A DNA stretch of 64,000 nt from Huaxiibacter chinensis (GCF_022171985.1 NZ_JAJVHF010000003.1:535735-599734), one strand, 5' to 3'; positions 46,782-55,548 are shown, numbered from the stretch's first letter. Made by a program: numbers and translations. The notes: a model not told the origin generated them from the letters alone.

Positions 46782-46976
46782 GTGAAGTCCGTAAATTCAA
46801 AAAAGTGGGAAGAGTGATAAGCAAGGGAAGGTTACAAGAAAGCAGGGTGACCAGCAATGACATCAGCACGCACAAAGACTTTATCTCAATGTACTGTAGA
46901 TGTTCGATGAATTCACCAGCGGCTTTTAAGCATAGCCTGAGTGAGCACGATGATTGCCGGATAAGGAGATAGGCTA

Positions 46977-47087
46977 ATGGGGATAAAGTTGTTTGTTAAT
47001 GGCCAGCGTTTCACTGGCCACCATGACTGTCAGACGCACATCGCTGCCGTGGCGCTGTGTTGTCCTGCCTGCGCGTTACACAGGTAA
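46977..47087 (+). CDS. Candidate small cysteine-rich protein (36 residues)
   Basis: A short ORF with a good AAGGAG ribosome binding site at 46963-46968 and ATG at 46977. The product starts MGIKLFVNGQRFTGHHDCQ and holds a CCPAC motif near the C-terminus, with two adjacent histidines and C18, a set that could bind a metal. The last 12 bases overlap the 3' end of the convergent CitMHS gene. No homologue is recognised; it could be chance. Confidence 0.3.
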   Translation: MGIKLFVNGQRFTGHHDCQTHIAAVALCCPACALHR

Positions 47088-48377
47088 GATCCCGGTAATC
47101 AGAGCAGCAGCAAGCGCACAAATACTCATGATCCAGACTTTTGACATCGAATGTTTGATGTGTTCATCAACGCGCAAATTCAATAAATTCAAGCCGAGAT
47201 GCGTAGCGGGGATAACCGGGCTCAGCAGTAGCCCAATCTGTTCAGTAATAAGCATGGCTATCGTCACGTGCAGGGGCGAGACGCCAAAGCTCTGCCCAAG
47301 GCCTACAGCGAGGGGCAGGAGGGCGAAATAAAATGCATCTGAACCAATGATTATCACAACAGGCACGCTGAACGCAGCCAGAATCAGGTAGAGGTAGGGC
47401 CCGAGACTCGTTGGGAAAATTTCCGCAATCTCGTTTACCAGTACCTTTATGATTCCCGTATTTTGTAAAATACCCACAAATACGCCGATCGTTAAAAATA
47501 TAACGATGACCGGGAATATGGTCAGAGCATAATCTTTTATCTTCTGCTGCGCTTTTTTCGCATCAGGATAGTTAATTATCACCGCTAATGAGAATGCGAT
47601 CATAAACAAGAAATTGCCTGCCACCAGCCCTGAAACCAGTATCACAATAGTGGCAATCACGAGCGTAAAATTCAGCTTCAGCAACCATGGGCTTTGAATC
47701 GTGTTGCTGGTTAACATTTCGGTACGCATAGCGTGGAACGCGCCCGGGGAAATACCGGCGCCGCCTCGATTTTCAACTCTGGCCATATACCAGCACAGAA
47801 TAACACCCAGCCCAAACAAAATGGCCTGTAGCGGAATGAGACGATAGTAAACATCCAGTATATCAAGATGCGTAACCGCGATCGCTCTGTTAAGCGAGCC
47901 TCCCCACGGCGTAATCCCTGTCACACCGACCCCGACGGTTATCAGCAATAAAAGCGTTTTTTTGCTGATGTTCATTTTTTCATAAATCGGCAGGAGCGCG
48001 GGCACTGTAACCAGCAGCGTGGCGTAAGCGTTGCCATCAAGGCTGCATATTGAGGCAATCACCAGGGTGGCCAGCAGGACAGAGAACGTGGAGGCTTTTA
48101 CGAAACGTAAAATAAAACGTACGATGACGTCGAAAACACCGGCTTCTTTCATCAGGGTGAAAAACATTGCGCTGAATGCCACAAGGGTTGCCGTTCCCAC
48201 CACCGATTTTAAGCCCTGCGCAACGTATTGTCCGAGCTCTTTAAATCCAAACCCACATATCAGCGCGGCAATTGTGGGAAGCAAAATAAATAAAATGCTG
48301 GGGGGAAAGGTATTCTTTAATAAACACCAGGTTAAAATAATAAACATTATTATCCCGGTGATAAGCATGAGAGACAT
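47076..48377 (-). CDS. CitMHS-family carboxylate transporter A
   Basis: An inner-membrane transporter of 433 residues (12 or more predicted helices) of the CitMHS family that imports citrate-like acids as metal complexes with protons. The middle SICSLDGNAYATLLVTVPALLPIY (~110-133) and TPWGGSLNRAIAV (~155) segments and a late GSDAFYFALLPLAVGLG (~345) are typical half-repeat motifs. The ATG at 48377 (MSLML) is chosen; the upstream extension has no signal. It is the last gene of the leftward otnK-otnC unit, so it probably imports the pathway substrate. Confidence 0.85.
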   Translation of the reverse strand: MSLMLITGIIMFIILTWCLLKNTFPPSILFILLPTIAALICGFGFKELGQYVAQGLKSVVGTATLVAFSAMFFTLMKEAGVFDVIVRFILRFVKASTFSVLLATLVIASICSLDGNAYATLLVTVPALLPIYEKMNISKKTLLLLITVGVGVTGITPWGGSLNRAIAVTHLDILDVYYRLIPLQAILFGLGVILCWYMARVENRGGAGISPGAFHAMRTEMLTSNTIQSPWLLKLNFTLVIATIVILVSGLVAGNFLFMIAFSLAVIINYPDAKKAQQKIKDYALTIFPVIVIFLTIGVFVGILQNTGIIKVLVNEIAEIFPTSLGPYLYLILAAFSVPVVIIIGSDAFYFALLPLAVGLGQSFGVSPLHVTIAMLITEQIGLLLSPVIPATHLGLNLLNLRVDEHIKHSMSKVWIMSICALAAALITGILPV

Positions 48378-48457
48378 AGCAGGCCTTATTATTGTAGGGT
48401 TTATCAGAGACGTAGCTAGCCTGCGCACGTCATGTACGCAGGGATACAAATTATTCT

Positions 48458-49099
48458 TTATTTCATATTGAATGTGGCATTTAGCTCATCCACATTTTCG
48501 GTGGAGAGCGTATTCATGCCAAAAGGTTTAAGCATAAAATAAAGCCTGGCTGTTTCTTCAAGCTCTTCCGCGTTAAATACTGCCTCGCGAATGTTTTTCC
48601 CGGATATAATCGGACCGTGATTGGCCAGCAGAATAGCATTATGCTCACCCGCCAGTTTTTCTACATGCTCTGCGATGAGCGGCGAGCCAGGCCTGATATA
48701 AGGTACAACAGGCAGCTTACCAACACGCATCACGTAGTAAGGGGTGATAGGCGGCAGGGCATTTTCAGGGTCGATGCCGGGAAGGCAGGACAATGCCGTG
48801 AGCCAGGGTGAATGAAGATGGACTATGCCGCCGCACTGGGGGCGCTGGCGATACATGGCAAGGTGCATCAGAACTTCCTTCGAGGCCTTTTGTCCCGACA
48901 GTAATGCCCCCTCCATCGTGACTTTGCTCAGCTCCTCCGCATCAAGATCGCCAAAGCTGGAATTTGTTGGCGTGGCCAGAATGTTGCCATCAGGCAGCTT
49001 AAGGCTGATATTTCCTGCGCCGCCGCTGCTGTAGCCTCGTTCAAACATCGAGCGTGCATAGCGAACCATATCTTCACGTAACTGTTTCTCATTCATCAT
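48458..49099 (-). CDS. OtnC-like class II aldolase (3-oxo-tetronate 4-phosphate decarboxylase type)
   Basis: A 213-residue class II aldolase/adducin fold protein. The zinc-binding HLHSPW motif near residue 96, a third histidine (LANHGPII near 160) and a catalytic-type EE loop near 80 are seen, with GYSSGGAGNISLKLPDG near the N-terminus. OtnC enzymes decarboxylate 3-oxo-tetronate 4-phosphate to dihydroxyacetone phosphate. It overlaps the otnK-like gene by 11 bases, the normal kinase-aldolase pairing. Start at 49099 or 49096. Confidence 0.87.
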   Translation of the reverse strand: MMNEKQLREDMVRYARSMFERGYSSGGAGNISLKLPDGNILATPTNSSFGDLDAEELSKVTMEGALLSGQKASKEVLMHLAMYRQRPQCGGIVHLHSPWLTALSCLPGIDPENALPPITPYYVMRVGKLPVVPYIRPGSPLIAEHVEKLAGEHNAILLANHGPIISGKNIREAVFNAEELEETARLYFMLKPFGMNTLSTENVDELNATFNMK

Positions 49100-50348
49100 A
49101 CTGCTCCTGCGCTTTCAGGAAGAAATCTGGCTGACCAAAATTCCCGGATTTAAGAATGACCCACTGCTGCTTGTCGAGAACCTGCGTCCACGGCACGCCT
49201 GGCGCCACGGGTTCACCTATTATCATTCCGTCGATATTCAGCCCCTGGGTCACCGCACCGGACGTTTCTCCTCCGGCAACGATAAATTTATTAAAGCCCT
49301 CAGAGGCGAGGGAGCGGGCGAGTGAAGCGAAGAACACCTCAATCTTTTCACTCACAAACTCCGCGCCGTAATGCTTCTGAATAAGCTCAATGATTTGCGG
49401 CGGCTGAGTGGCGTAAACCATAGGGGCAGGATATTCGTGTGAACGTGATTTCACCCAGGCGGTCACCGTCTCCAGATAGGAAGGTTCGTGAATGATTTTT
49501 TCCACGTCGAGGGCCAGCGATGAGGCTCGTTGCTGATAAAAATCTACCTGCTGATTCGTCATGGCTGAACAGCTGCCAGAGAGCACAACGGCAGCGCCTT
49601 TTGACTCGATGTTTAATGTCGCTTTGGGTGCGGAAACGCTGAGTTTATCGAGTGCGGCAATAGCATAGCCCAACCCCGCCGCGCCGGTAACAAGTGGAAA
49701 ATCAGCAGTAGCATGGGCGACCGTCAGTAAATCCTGATTGTCCAGGATGTCAAAAATGAGATATTTGGCTTTGTTTGCCACCTGTTTCTCAATCTCTGAG
49801 CCAAGCTTTTCTGCATGGTTTTTAACCATATCGAGAGTGATATTGCCGCAAAGTCCTGACGACTGGGCTTCCATCAGTTTTTTGACAGAAGCGTGTTTCA
49901 TTGGCGTGACGGGATGATGTTCCATGCCACTTTCATTAAGCAGCGCGCCTTTTACGAACAAATGCCCGTTGAAAAGGGTGCGGCCATTATCGGGAACCGC
50001 CGGACAAACCAACGTCACCGGAGCGTGCAGAAACTTCATCAGCGCATCGGTCACCGGGCCGATATTGCCCTGTGGCGTCGAATCGAAGGTTGAACAATAT
50101 TTAAAGAACTGACGCTGACAACCCTGTGTCTTTAACCACGCAGAAGCCGTTAAAGACATCTCGACAGCCTCATTAACGGGAATCGATCTGCTTTTTAATG
50201 CAATAACAATGGCATCCGTATCGCCAGCGGCAAATGCCCTGTTCGGCACACCATTAAACAGAACCACCTTCCAGCCTGCACTTACCATGAAACTGGCAAT
50301 GTCTGTTGCACCGGTAAAGTCGTCGGCTATGACGCCTAACTTAATCAT
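49089..50348 (-). CDS. Four-carbon acid sugar kinase, OtnK/DtnK type (DUF1537)
   Basis: A 419-residue cytosolic kinase. The N-terminal motif IADDFTGATDIASFM (residues 6-20) binds the acid sugar, and the C-terminal nucleotide domain has FIVAGGETSGAVTQGL near 350 and a GEPVAPGVPW segment. Known members phosphorylate 3-oxo-tetronate, D-threonate or D-erythronate at O4. The ATG at 50348 follows GAGG. It is first gene of the leftward unit, with a TGCATTT-type operator upstream. Confidence 0.9.
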   Translation of the reverse strand: MIKLGVIADDFTGATDIASFMVSAGWKVVLFNGVPNRAFAAGDTDAIVIALKSRSIPVNEAVEMSLTASAWLKTQGCQRQFFKYCSTFDSTPQGNIGPVTDALMKFLHAPVTLVCPAVPDNGRTLFNGHLFVKGALLNESGMEHHPVTPMKHASVKKLMEAQSSGLCGNITLDMVKNHAEKLGSEIEKQVANKAKYLIFDILDNQDLLTVAHATADFPLVTGAAGLGYAIAALDKLSVSAPKATLNIESKGAAVVLSGSCSAMTNQQVDFYQQRASSLALDVEKIIHEPSYLETVTAWVKSRSHEYPAPMVYATQPPQIIELIQKHYGAEFVSEKIEVFFASLARSLASEGFNKFIVAGGETSGAVTQGLNIDGMIIGEPVAPGVPWTQVLDKQQWVILKSGNFGQPDFFLKAQEQYDE

Positions 50349-50383
50349 GTTACTACCTCGCAAATGCTTTGATGAGTCTATAC

Positions 50384-50407
50384 TGCTTTTATAGTTGTAT
50401 AAATGCA
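50384..50407. promoter_or_regulatory. Island operator 1 (otnK promoter)
   Basis: TGCTTTT-N10-AAATGCA, one mismatch from the shared dyad TGCATTT-N10-AAATGCA. A minus-strand -10 (TATACA or TTATAC at 50396-50402) overlaps the right part of its spacer. A CRP-like site CGTGG-N6-TCACA (50427-50442) lies upstream at a class II-like distance. Confidence 0.7.
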
Positions 50408-50581
50408 AATATCGCAGTTGTTAAAACGTGGTTAAGATCACATTTTTAAAATCGTCTTCCGTAGCCGGTTCACGTCGCGCTACATGCCTTCACATATGGT
50501 CATAAATGTCTATTTAACGGCAGGGCATAACGGACTGAAAGGTAACGAAATTGCTACATTTAAAAAGTTTTATTGGATAAA

Positions 50582-50597
50582 TGTGATCTCCATCACC
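50582..50597 (+). promoter_or_regulatory. CRP site of the dehydrogenase promoter
   Basis: TGTGA-TCTCCA-TCACC matches TGTGA-N6-TCACA in 9 of 10 positions. Its centre is 41-42 bases upstream of the start point set by the -10 TATAAA at 50620-50625, a class II activation geometry. Confidence 0.72.
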
Positions 50598-50607
50598 TTG
50601 CGCTAGG

Positions 50608-50631
50608 TGCATTTATTGGTATAAAAATGCA
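50608..50631. promoter_or_regulatory. Island operator 2 (dehydrogenase promoter)
   Basis: Perfect dyad TGCATTT-N10-AAATGCA. The spacer holds most of the -10 TATAAA of the rightward operon, so a bound repressor would block RNA polymerase. Confidence 0.78.
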
Positions 50632-50663
50632 ATCGAAAGCAAACAAACTATTGGAGTCTTTTT

Positions 50664-51734
50664 ATGCGCATTCTGGTTCTGCCTTGTGACGGCATCGGTC
50701 CTGAAATCACCTCAGCTGCGGTAACCGTGCTGAACGCTCTGGATAAAAACTACGGTCTGGGCTTCGAATTCGACTATGAAGATGTGGGTTTCAAGAGCCT
50801 TGAAAAACACGGTACAACGCTTCGCCAGGAAACGCTGGATAAAGCAAAAACGTACGATGGCATTATTCTGGGTACACAATCACATGCTGATTACCCGGTG
50901 CCAGAGAAGGGCGGCCGTAACGTGTCTGCTGGCTTCCGTATCGGTCTCGATCTGTACGCGAACGTGCGTCCAGCCCGCACCCGTCCATTCCTGACCTCTA
51001 ATATGAAAGAGGGTAAAACCATGGACCTGGTGATCATGCGTGAAGCTACTGAAGGTTTTTATCCGGACCGTAACATGACGCGTGGCTGGGGTGAGGTCAT
51101 GCCGAGCCCGGATATGGCTCTGTCAACGCGTAAGATTACGCGTCACTGCTCCGAGCGTATCGCCCGCAAAGCATTTGAGCTGGCCATGCAGCGTAAGAAA
51201 AAAGTGACCGCCATTCATAAAGCAAACAGCTTCCATATGACCGACGGTCTGTTCCTCGAAGCCGTTCGTACAGTGGCAAAAGAGTTTCCTGAAGTGGAGC
51301 TGGACGATCTGCTGGTTGATGCATCAACCGCGCACCTGGTGCGTAATCCTGAGCGCTTTGACGTTCTGGTCGCGACCAACTTCTACGGCGATATTATCAG
51401 CGATCTGGCCAGCGAATTATCGGGCAGCCTTGGTTTAGCCGGTTCCATTATGGCAAGCGATACCCACTGCTGCGCCCAGGCTCAGCATGGCTCCGCGCCG
51501 GATATTCAGAACCAGGATAAAGCAAATCCGGTCTCCATGATCCTTTCCGTCGCTATGATGCTTGCCTGGTATGCTGAGAAGCACAACCAGCCGAAATTCC
51601 TGAAAGCGGCAGACGAAATCAGCCGTGCCGTGGATGAAGTTCTGGAAAATCCTGAAACGCGCACTCCCGATCTCGGCGGGACCTGCGGTACTAAGGCTTT
51701 TGCTGAGAAAGTCGCTGCTTCTATTCGCGCCTGA
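50664..51734 (+). CDS. Isocitrate/isopropylmalate dehydrogenase-family enzyme
   Basis: A 356-residue metal- and NAD(P)-dependent beta-decarboxylating dehydrogenase. The N-terminus LPCDGIGPEIT, ANVRPARTRPF near 98, a REATEGFYPDR motif near 125, the catalytic lysine in IHKANSFHMTDGLF near 190 and the metal aspartates in ATNFYGDIISDLASELSGSLGLAGS near 235-255 are all present. The ANVRPARTRP segment resembles isopropylmalate and tartrate dehydrogenase types more than isocitrate dehydrogenase. First gene of the rightward unit. It probably oxidatively decarboxylates a 2-hydroxy acid in the pathway; substrate unknown. Confidence 0.88.
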   Translation: MRILVLPCDGIGPEITSAAVTVLNALDKNYGLGFEFDYEDVGFKSLEKHGTTLRQETLDKAKTYDGIILGTQSHADYPVPEKGGRNVSAGFRIGLDLYANVRPARTRPFLTSNMKEGKTMDLVIMREATEGFYPDRNMTRGWGEVMPSPDMALSTRKITRHCSERIARKAFELAMQRKKKVTAIHKANSFHMTDGLFLEAVRTVAKEFPEVELDDLLVDASTAHLVRNPERFDVLVATNFYGDIISDLASELSGSLGLAGSIMASDTHCCAQAQHGSAPDIQNQDKANPVSMILSVAMMLAWYAEKHNQPKFLKAADEISRAVDEVLENPETRTPDLGGTCGTKAFAEKVAASIRA

Positions 51735-51784
51735 GCATAAATGACGGCTGCCCAATGCGCGGCAGCCGGACTAACGGAGAGGCT

Positions 51785-52438
51785 ATGAGCCAACGTATCG
51801 TCCTTATTCATGCCACGCCACTGGCAGTCGCGCCTGTCAACAACACCTTTAAGCAGCTGTGGCCCGATGCAGAAGTCAGTAACTTACTTGATGATGCTTT
51901 AAGCGTTGATCGGGCTAAGATAGCGGGTTTAACCGCCCGGCTGACAAAGCGTATAGATGATCTGGTTCAGTATTCGGTCAGTATTGATGCCGCAGCCATA
52001 TTGTTTACTTGTTCAGCATTTGGCACGGCGATTGATGCCAGCGCAAAAGATCAGGCTATACCGGTGCTAAAGCCGAACGAAGCCATGTTCGAAGATGCGC
52101 TGGCTGTGGGTCGTAATATTGTGATGCTGGCGACGTTCGCGCCTGCCGTTAACGGCATGGAGGAGGAGTTCAAAGAGATGGCTGCGTTGCGCCAGTCTGA
52201 CGCAACTCTGAAGAGCGTTGTCGTCGCCGGTGCGCGAGATGCCCTGAATGCCGGTAATGCTGAGCGTCATAATCAACTTATCGTTGAGGCCGCGAAGCAG
52301 CACCAGGATGCCGATGCCATTATTCTCGCCCATTTTTCAATGGAAATCGCTTACGAAAAGGTGAAAGCAGCCGTTTCATGCCCGGTTTTAAGCAGCCCGC
52401 AATCGGCAGTTAAAAAACTTAAGCGCGTAATGAATTAA
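51785..52438 (+). CDS. Asp/Glu racemase-fold enzyme lacking the second catalytic cysteine
   Basis: A 217-residue protein of the Asp/Glu/hydantoin racemase fold. The first cysteine is present (C76, LFTCSAFG). In the second half, where family members have a cysteine in an LGCxG-type motif, this protein has LAHFSM with H183; C199 is elsewhere. A one-cysteine site points to a decarboxylase or cis-trans isomerase (compare arylmalonate decarboxylase and maleate isomerase) rather than a racemase. The start at 51785 has GGAGAGG upstream. Confidence 0.72.
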   Translation: MSQRIVLIHATPLAVAPVNNTFKQLWPDAEVSNLLDDALSVDRAKIAGLTARLTKRIDDLVQYSVSIDAAAILFTCSAFGTAIDASAKDQAIPVLKPNEAMFEDALAVGRNIVMLATFAPAVNGMEEEFKEMAALRQSDATLKSVVVAGARDALNAGNAERHNQLIVEAAKQHQDADAIILAHFSMEIAYEKVKAAVSCPVLSSPQSAVKKLKRVMN

Positions 52439-52476
52439 CTTATTCATTATGCGTACGTGAAAGAGCAGGCATCGCT

Positions 52477-53367
52477 GTGAATAATAAAAAAGTGCAGGCA
52501 GAAATTAAACACAGCCATTGTGTGTATCTGCCTGATTTTGAATTACCTGCAAATTGCTGCGACTGTCATCATCATATTTTCGATCGGCGGTATCCTTATT
52601 CTGCAGACGACAAACGTAATTTACCCAACGCGACCGTGAGTGAGTATGGTGAGTTCCGGGACTGGCTGGGATTTACACGCCATGTTCTGGTGCAGCCTTC
52701 TTCTTACGGTACCGATAACCGCTGCCTCATCGACGCGCTACAGGCATTTGGTCCGAACGCGCGGGGTGAAGCTGTGGTGACAGATGCAACGAGTGATAAC
52801 GAACTGGATGTGTTATCCCGCGCCGGTGTGAAAGGGATCCGTTTTAATTTCGGGGCGGGCAGCGTCACGACGCCGGAGATGCTATTACCGCTTGCCGCGC
52901 GGGTTGCAGAGCGAGGCTGGCACGTTCAGGTGCATGCCAACGCCAGCCAGCTCTGGGAATTGCGCTCACTGCTCAGGCAGGTGCCGGGTAGGCTGGTGAT
53001 CGATCATTTCTTTCGGCTGCCTCAGCCGCAGCCCAAGGAACATCCTGTCTGGAAGCTCGCCTGGGACTTGATTGATTCAGGCCGTTGCTGGGTAAAACTC
53101 TCTGCGCTTTATCATCAGTCACAGCGTGATGACGTGTCTGATATGGCCGGAATGGTAAAGACTTTTTTAAATGAAGCAACCGAACGCGTGTTATGGGGAA
53201 GCGACTGGCCGCATCCCAATCTCATTAGCGCAAATAAGAAAATGCCAGATGACGCTTTAATTCTTTCAAAAATATTCCACTGGGCAAGTAATGACCGGAT
53301 TCGGCACAAATTATTTGTGGAAAATCCGGCTCAACTTTATGGATTTAATGCTTCATCTTCGAGATAA
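52477..53367 (+). CDS. COG3618 amidohydrolase-superfamily lactonase
   Basis: A 296-residue metal-dependent hydrolase. The motif D29-C-H31-H-H33 starts the barrel; HVQVHAN near 148, IDHFFRLP near 170 and the late catalytic aspartate GSDWPHPN near 246 follow. The family contains 2-pyrone-4,6-dicarboxylate hydrolase, sulphomuconolactone hydrolase and D-galactarolactone isomerase, and the TSSYGTDNR-like segment (QPSSYGTDNRCLIDAL) resembles the last two. It probably opens or isomerises a lactone of a polyhydroxy or polycarboxylic acid. Confidence 0.82.
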   Translation: MNNKKVQAEIKHSHCVYLPDFELPANCCDCHHHIFDRRYPYSADDKRNLPNATVSEYGEFRDWLGFTRHVLVQPSSYGTDNRCLIDALQAFGPNARGEAVVTDATSDNELDVLSRAGVKGIRFNFGAGSVTTPEMLLPLAARVAERGWHVQVHANASQLWELRSLLRQVPGRLVIDHFFRLPQPQPKEHPVWKLAWDLIDSGRCWVKLSALYHQSQRDDVSDMAGMVKTFLNEATERVLWGSDWPHPNLISANKKMPDDALILSKIFHWASNDRIRHKLFVENPAQLYGFNASSSR

Positions 53368-53378
53368 GGCCGAAAAGA

Positions 53379-54761
53379 ATGACAACTCCTGACTCTACAT
53401 CCTCAAAAAAGAAACCCACGCATTATCGTTATATGATTTTGCTGATGGTATTTCTGAGCATTGCTTTAAATCATGGGGATCGCGCGACCTTTTCCATCGC
53501 CGGTACCGATATGGTTAAATCCGCCGGGCTGGATATCGTGGCTCTGGGATATCTTATTTCAACGTTTACCTGGGCCTATGTGCTGGGCCAGTATCCGGGA
53601 GGCTGGTTACTCGACCGCTTTGGCTCAAAGAAAGTGTTGGTCACCGGCGTGTTTACCTGGTCCTTTTTCGTGTTCCTGGTGGGGTTTAGCACCTCCTTTG
53701 ATAACGTCTGGGTCACCCGGATCATGATGTTTGGTTTTATCTTTATGATGGGACTCATTGAAGCGCCAACGCTTCCTGCTAACTCACGCTTTCTTGCCGC
53801 ATGGTTTCCGGCAAAGGAGAGGGGGAAGGCATCCGGTTTTACCACCGCCGCGCAGTATTTCGCCCTGGTAGTGTTTTTACCTTTGATGGGATGGTTTTCC
53901 TATACCTATGGCTGGGAGTCCGTCTTCTGGTTTATGGGCGGACTGGGTATCATCGTTTCGTTGGTCATGAATAAGGTCCTGGCCGATACGCCAAAGGTCC
54001 ACCCGCTGGTGAATAACGCCGAGCTGGATTACATTCAGTCGGGTGGCGGCCTGATCAATCTTAAGGCGAGCAAAAAAGGGGAAACTACCGGTAAAGGATA
54101 CACACGAAAACTGCTGACCAATCGCCTGGCGTTGGGCGTTTATATGGGTCAGTTCTTTTTTACCGTACTCTCATACTTCTTCCTGACGTGGTTCCCTGTC
54201 TATCTCGTCCACGATCGCGGGATGACTATCCTTAAAGCCGGCTTTGTCGCGTCGTTACCGGCACTGTGTGGCTGCGCTGGTGCACTTTTAGGCGGCGTGT
54301 TGTCTGACTATATGCTTTCTCGCGGTTTCAGCCTTTCAGCAGCGCGTAAAACACCCATTGTCATCGGTATGCTGCTGGCCGTCAGCATGGTGGTCTGTAA
54401 CTACGTGGATTCAGCGTGGATAGTGGTTGCCATCATGTCGCTTGCGTTCTTTGGCAAAGGCTTTGGTGCTATGGGCTGGTGCGTGGTATCAGATTTCTCT
54501 CCTAAAGAGGCGGTGGGCCTGAGTGGGGGGTTGTTTAATATGATCGGGAATATCTCCGGCATTTTTACTCCTATCATTATCGCCTACATTATTAAGGACA
54601 CCGGCTCATTCAATGGTGCGCTCATTTTCGTCGGCGTGTGTGCTTTCCTGAATCTCTGCTGTTATTTGTTCGTCGCAGGAAAAATCCAGCGCCTTAATTT
54701 TGAAAACAACGATAGCGATCGTAAAACACCGCTCACGGAGGATCCCCATGTTAGCCACTGA
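53379..54761 (+). CDS. MFS transporter of the anion:cation symporter family
   Basis: A 460-residue, 12-helix permease of the ACS family (relatives: hexuronate ExuT, glucarate GudP, tartrate TtuB). The helix 1 end NHGDRATFSIAGTDM, a motif-A GGWLLDRFGSKKV loop near 80 and PANSRFLAAWFPAKERGKA near 130 are typical for sugar-acid and hydroxy-acid transporters. The gene overlaps the next one by 14 bases. It gives the island a third import route besides the two CitMHS proteins. Confidence 0.87.
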   Translation: MTTPDSTSSKKKPTHYRYMILLMVFLSIALNHGDRATFSIAGTDMVKSAGLDIVALGYLISTFTWAYVLGQYPGGWLLDRFGSKKVLVTGVFTWSFFVFLVGFSTSFDNVWVTRIMMFGFIFMMGLIEAPTLPANSRFLAAWFPAKERGKASGFTTAAQYFALVVFLPLMGWFSYTYGWESVFWFMGGLGIIVSLVMNKVLADTPKVHPLVNNAELDYIQSGGGLINLKASKKGETTGKGYTRKLLTNRLALGVYMGQFFFTVLSYFFLTWFPVYLVHDRGMTILKAGFVASLPALCGCAGALLGGVLSDYMLSRGFSLSAARKTPIVIGMLLAVSMVVCNYVDSAWIVVAIMSLAFFGKGFGAMGWCVVSDFSPKEAVGLSGGLFNMIGNISGIFTPIIIAYIIKDTGSFNGALIFVGVCAFLNLCCYLFVAGKIQRLNFENNDSDRKTPLTEDPHVSH

Positions 54762-55425
54762 TACACTCCGTTTTGCCATCAATCTGGGTAATGCTGTGCT
54801 TGCTAAAGCGCTACCGGACGGTAAGCCTGCGGGCATTACCGTCGGGTTAGCCAGGCGGATAGCGGACGCGCTTGGGGCTGAACCGCAATTCATCACCTAT
54901 CCGACCGCCGGGCAGGTTGTGAACGATGCGCAAAACGATGTCTGGGATATTGCTTTTCTTGCCGTAGATCCCCTTCGTGAAGAAGTGCTGCGTTTTACGC
55001 AGCCCTATATCACTATACAGGGCACCGTGCTGGTCAAAGAAGGCAGCCCATGGCAAAGCGTTAACCAAATGGATAAAGATGGGGTGGTGATTAACGTGGG
55101 CAAAGGCGCGGCCTACGATCTCCATCTTACACGGCATCTCAAGAATGCGACCTTGAACCGTTTGGGATCCTCTCAGGAGGCCATAGATGCGTTTCTGAGA
55201 GGCGAAGGCGATATGGCTGCCGGCATTCGTCAACCGCTCGAACGCACTGCGGCCCAATGCGCGGGCTATCGTGTATTAAGCGATAATTTTGGTCAGATCA
55301 ACCAGGCGATCTGCTTACCTCACGGTAACGAAGAACGCTACCAGGCCATTGCCGAACTGCTTTCAGGATGGCAGGCAGATGGTTCGGTTAAACAACTTAT
55401 CGAGACAGAATTAGCCGCGGCGTAA
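54748..55425 (+). CDS. Solute-binding protein-fold (SBP_bac_3) protein without signal peptide
   Basis: A 225-residue protein of the amino-acid type binding-protein fold: LRFAINLGNAVLAKAL at the start, the GITVGLARRIADALGAEPQF segment, DIAFLAVDPLREEVLRFTQPYI near 70-90, and AAYDLHLTRHL near 130. The ATG at 54748 has GGAGG 6 bases upstream. The N-terminus is already the first beta strand, with no leader, so the protein should stay in the cytosol and no ABC permease is nearby. It may be a sensor or an enzyme; cyclohexadienyl dehydratase has this fold. Confidence 0.8.
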   Translation: MLATDTLRFAINLGNAVLAKALPDGKPAGITVGLARRIADALGAEPQFITYPTAGQVVNDAQNDVWDIAFLAVDPLREEVLRFTQPYITIQGTVLVKEGSPWQSVNQMDKDGVVINVGKGAAYDLHLTRHLKNATLNRLGSSQEAIDAFLRGEGDMAAGIRQPLERTAAQCAGYRVLSDNFGQINQAICLPHGNEERYQAIAELLSGWQADGSVKQLIETELAAA

Positions 55426-55432
55426 TGCTCTT

Positions 55433-55461
55433 TTTAGCGTTCTCATTTTGAGAACGCTAAA
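55433..55461. repeat. Twelve-base perfect inverted repeat before the aconitase gene
   Basis: TTTAGCGTTCTC (55433-55444) and GAGAACGCTAAA (55450-55461) with a 5-base loop lie 8 bases after the previous stop. No T run follows on the plus strand. It could be an mRNA processing/stability stem or an operator. Confidence 0.65.
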
Positions 55462-55548
55462 TTATCAAATGCTCAATTTTCACCCCTTCATTTGCATGGC
55501 ACCGTATCCACTCAAGAACATAAATAGACAGCCGTAATGGAAGGATTT

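Larger units (their letters stand above)
50349..50663. other. Divergent control region of the catabolic island
   Basis: The 315-base gap between the otnK-like and dehydrogenase genes holds two copies of the island dyad (50384-50407 and 50608-50631) and two CRP-like sites (50427-50442 and 50582-50597). I see no ORF in it. Confidence 0.7.
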
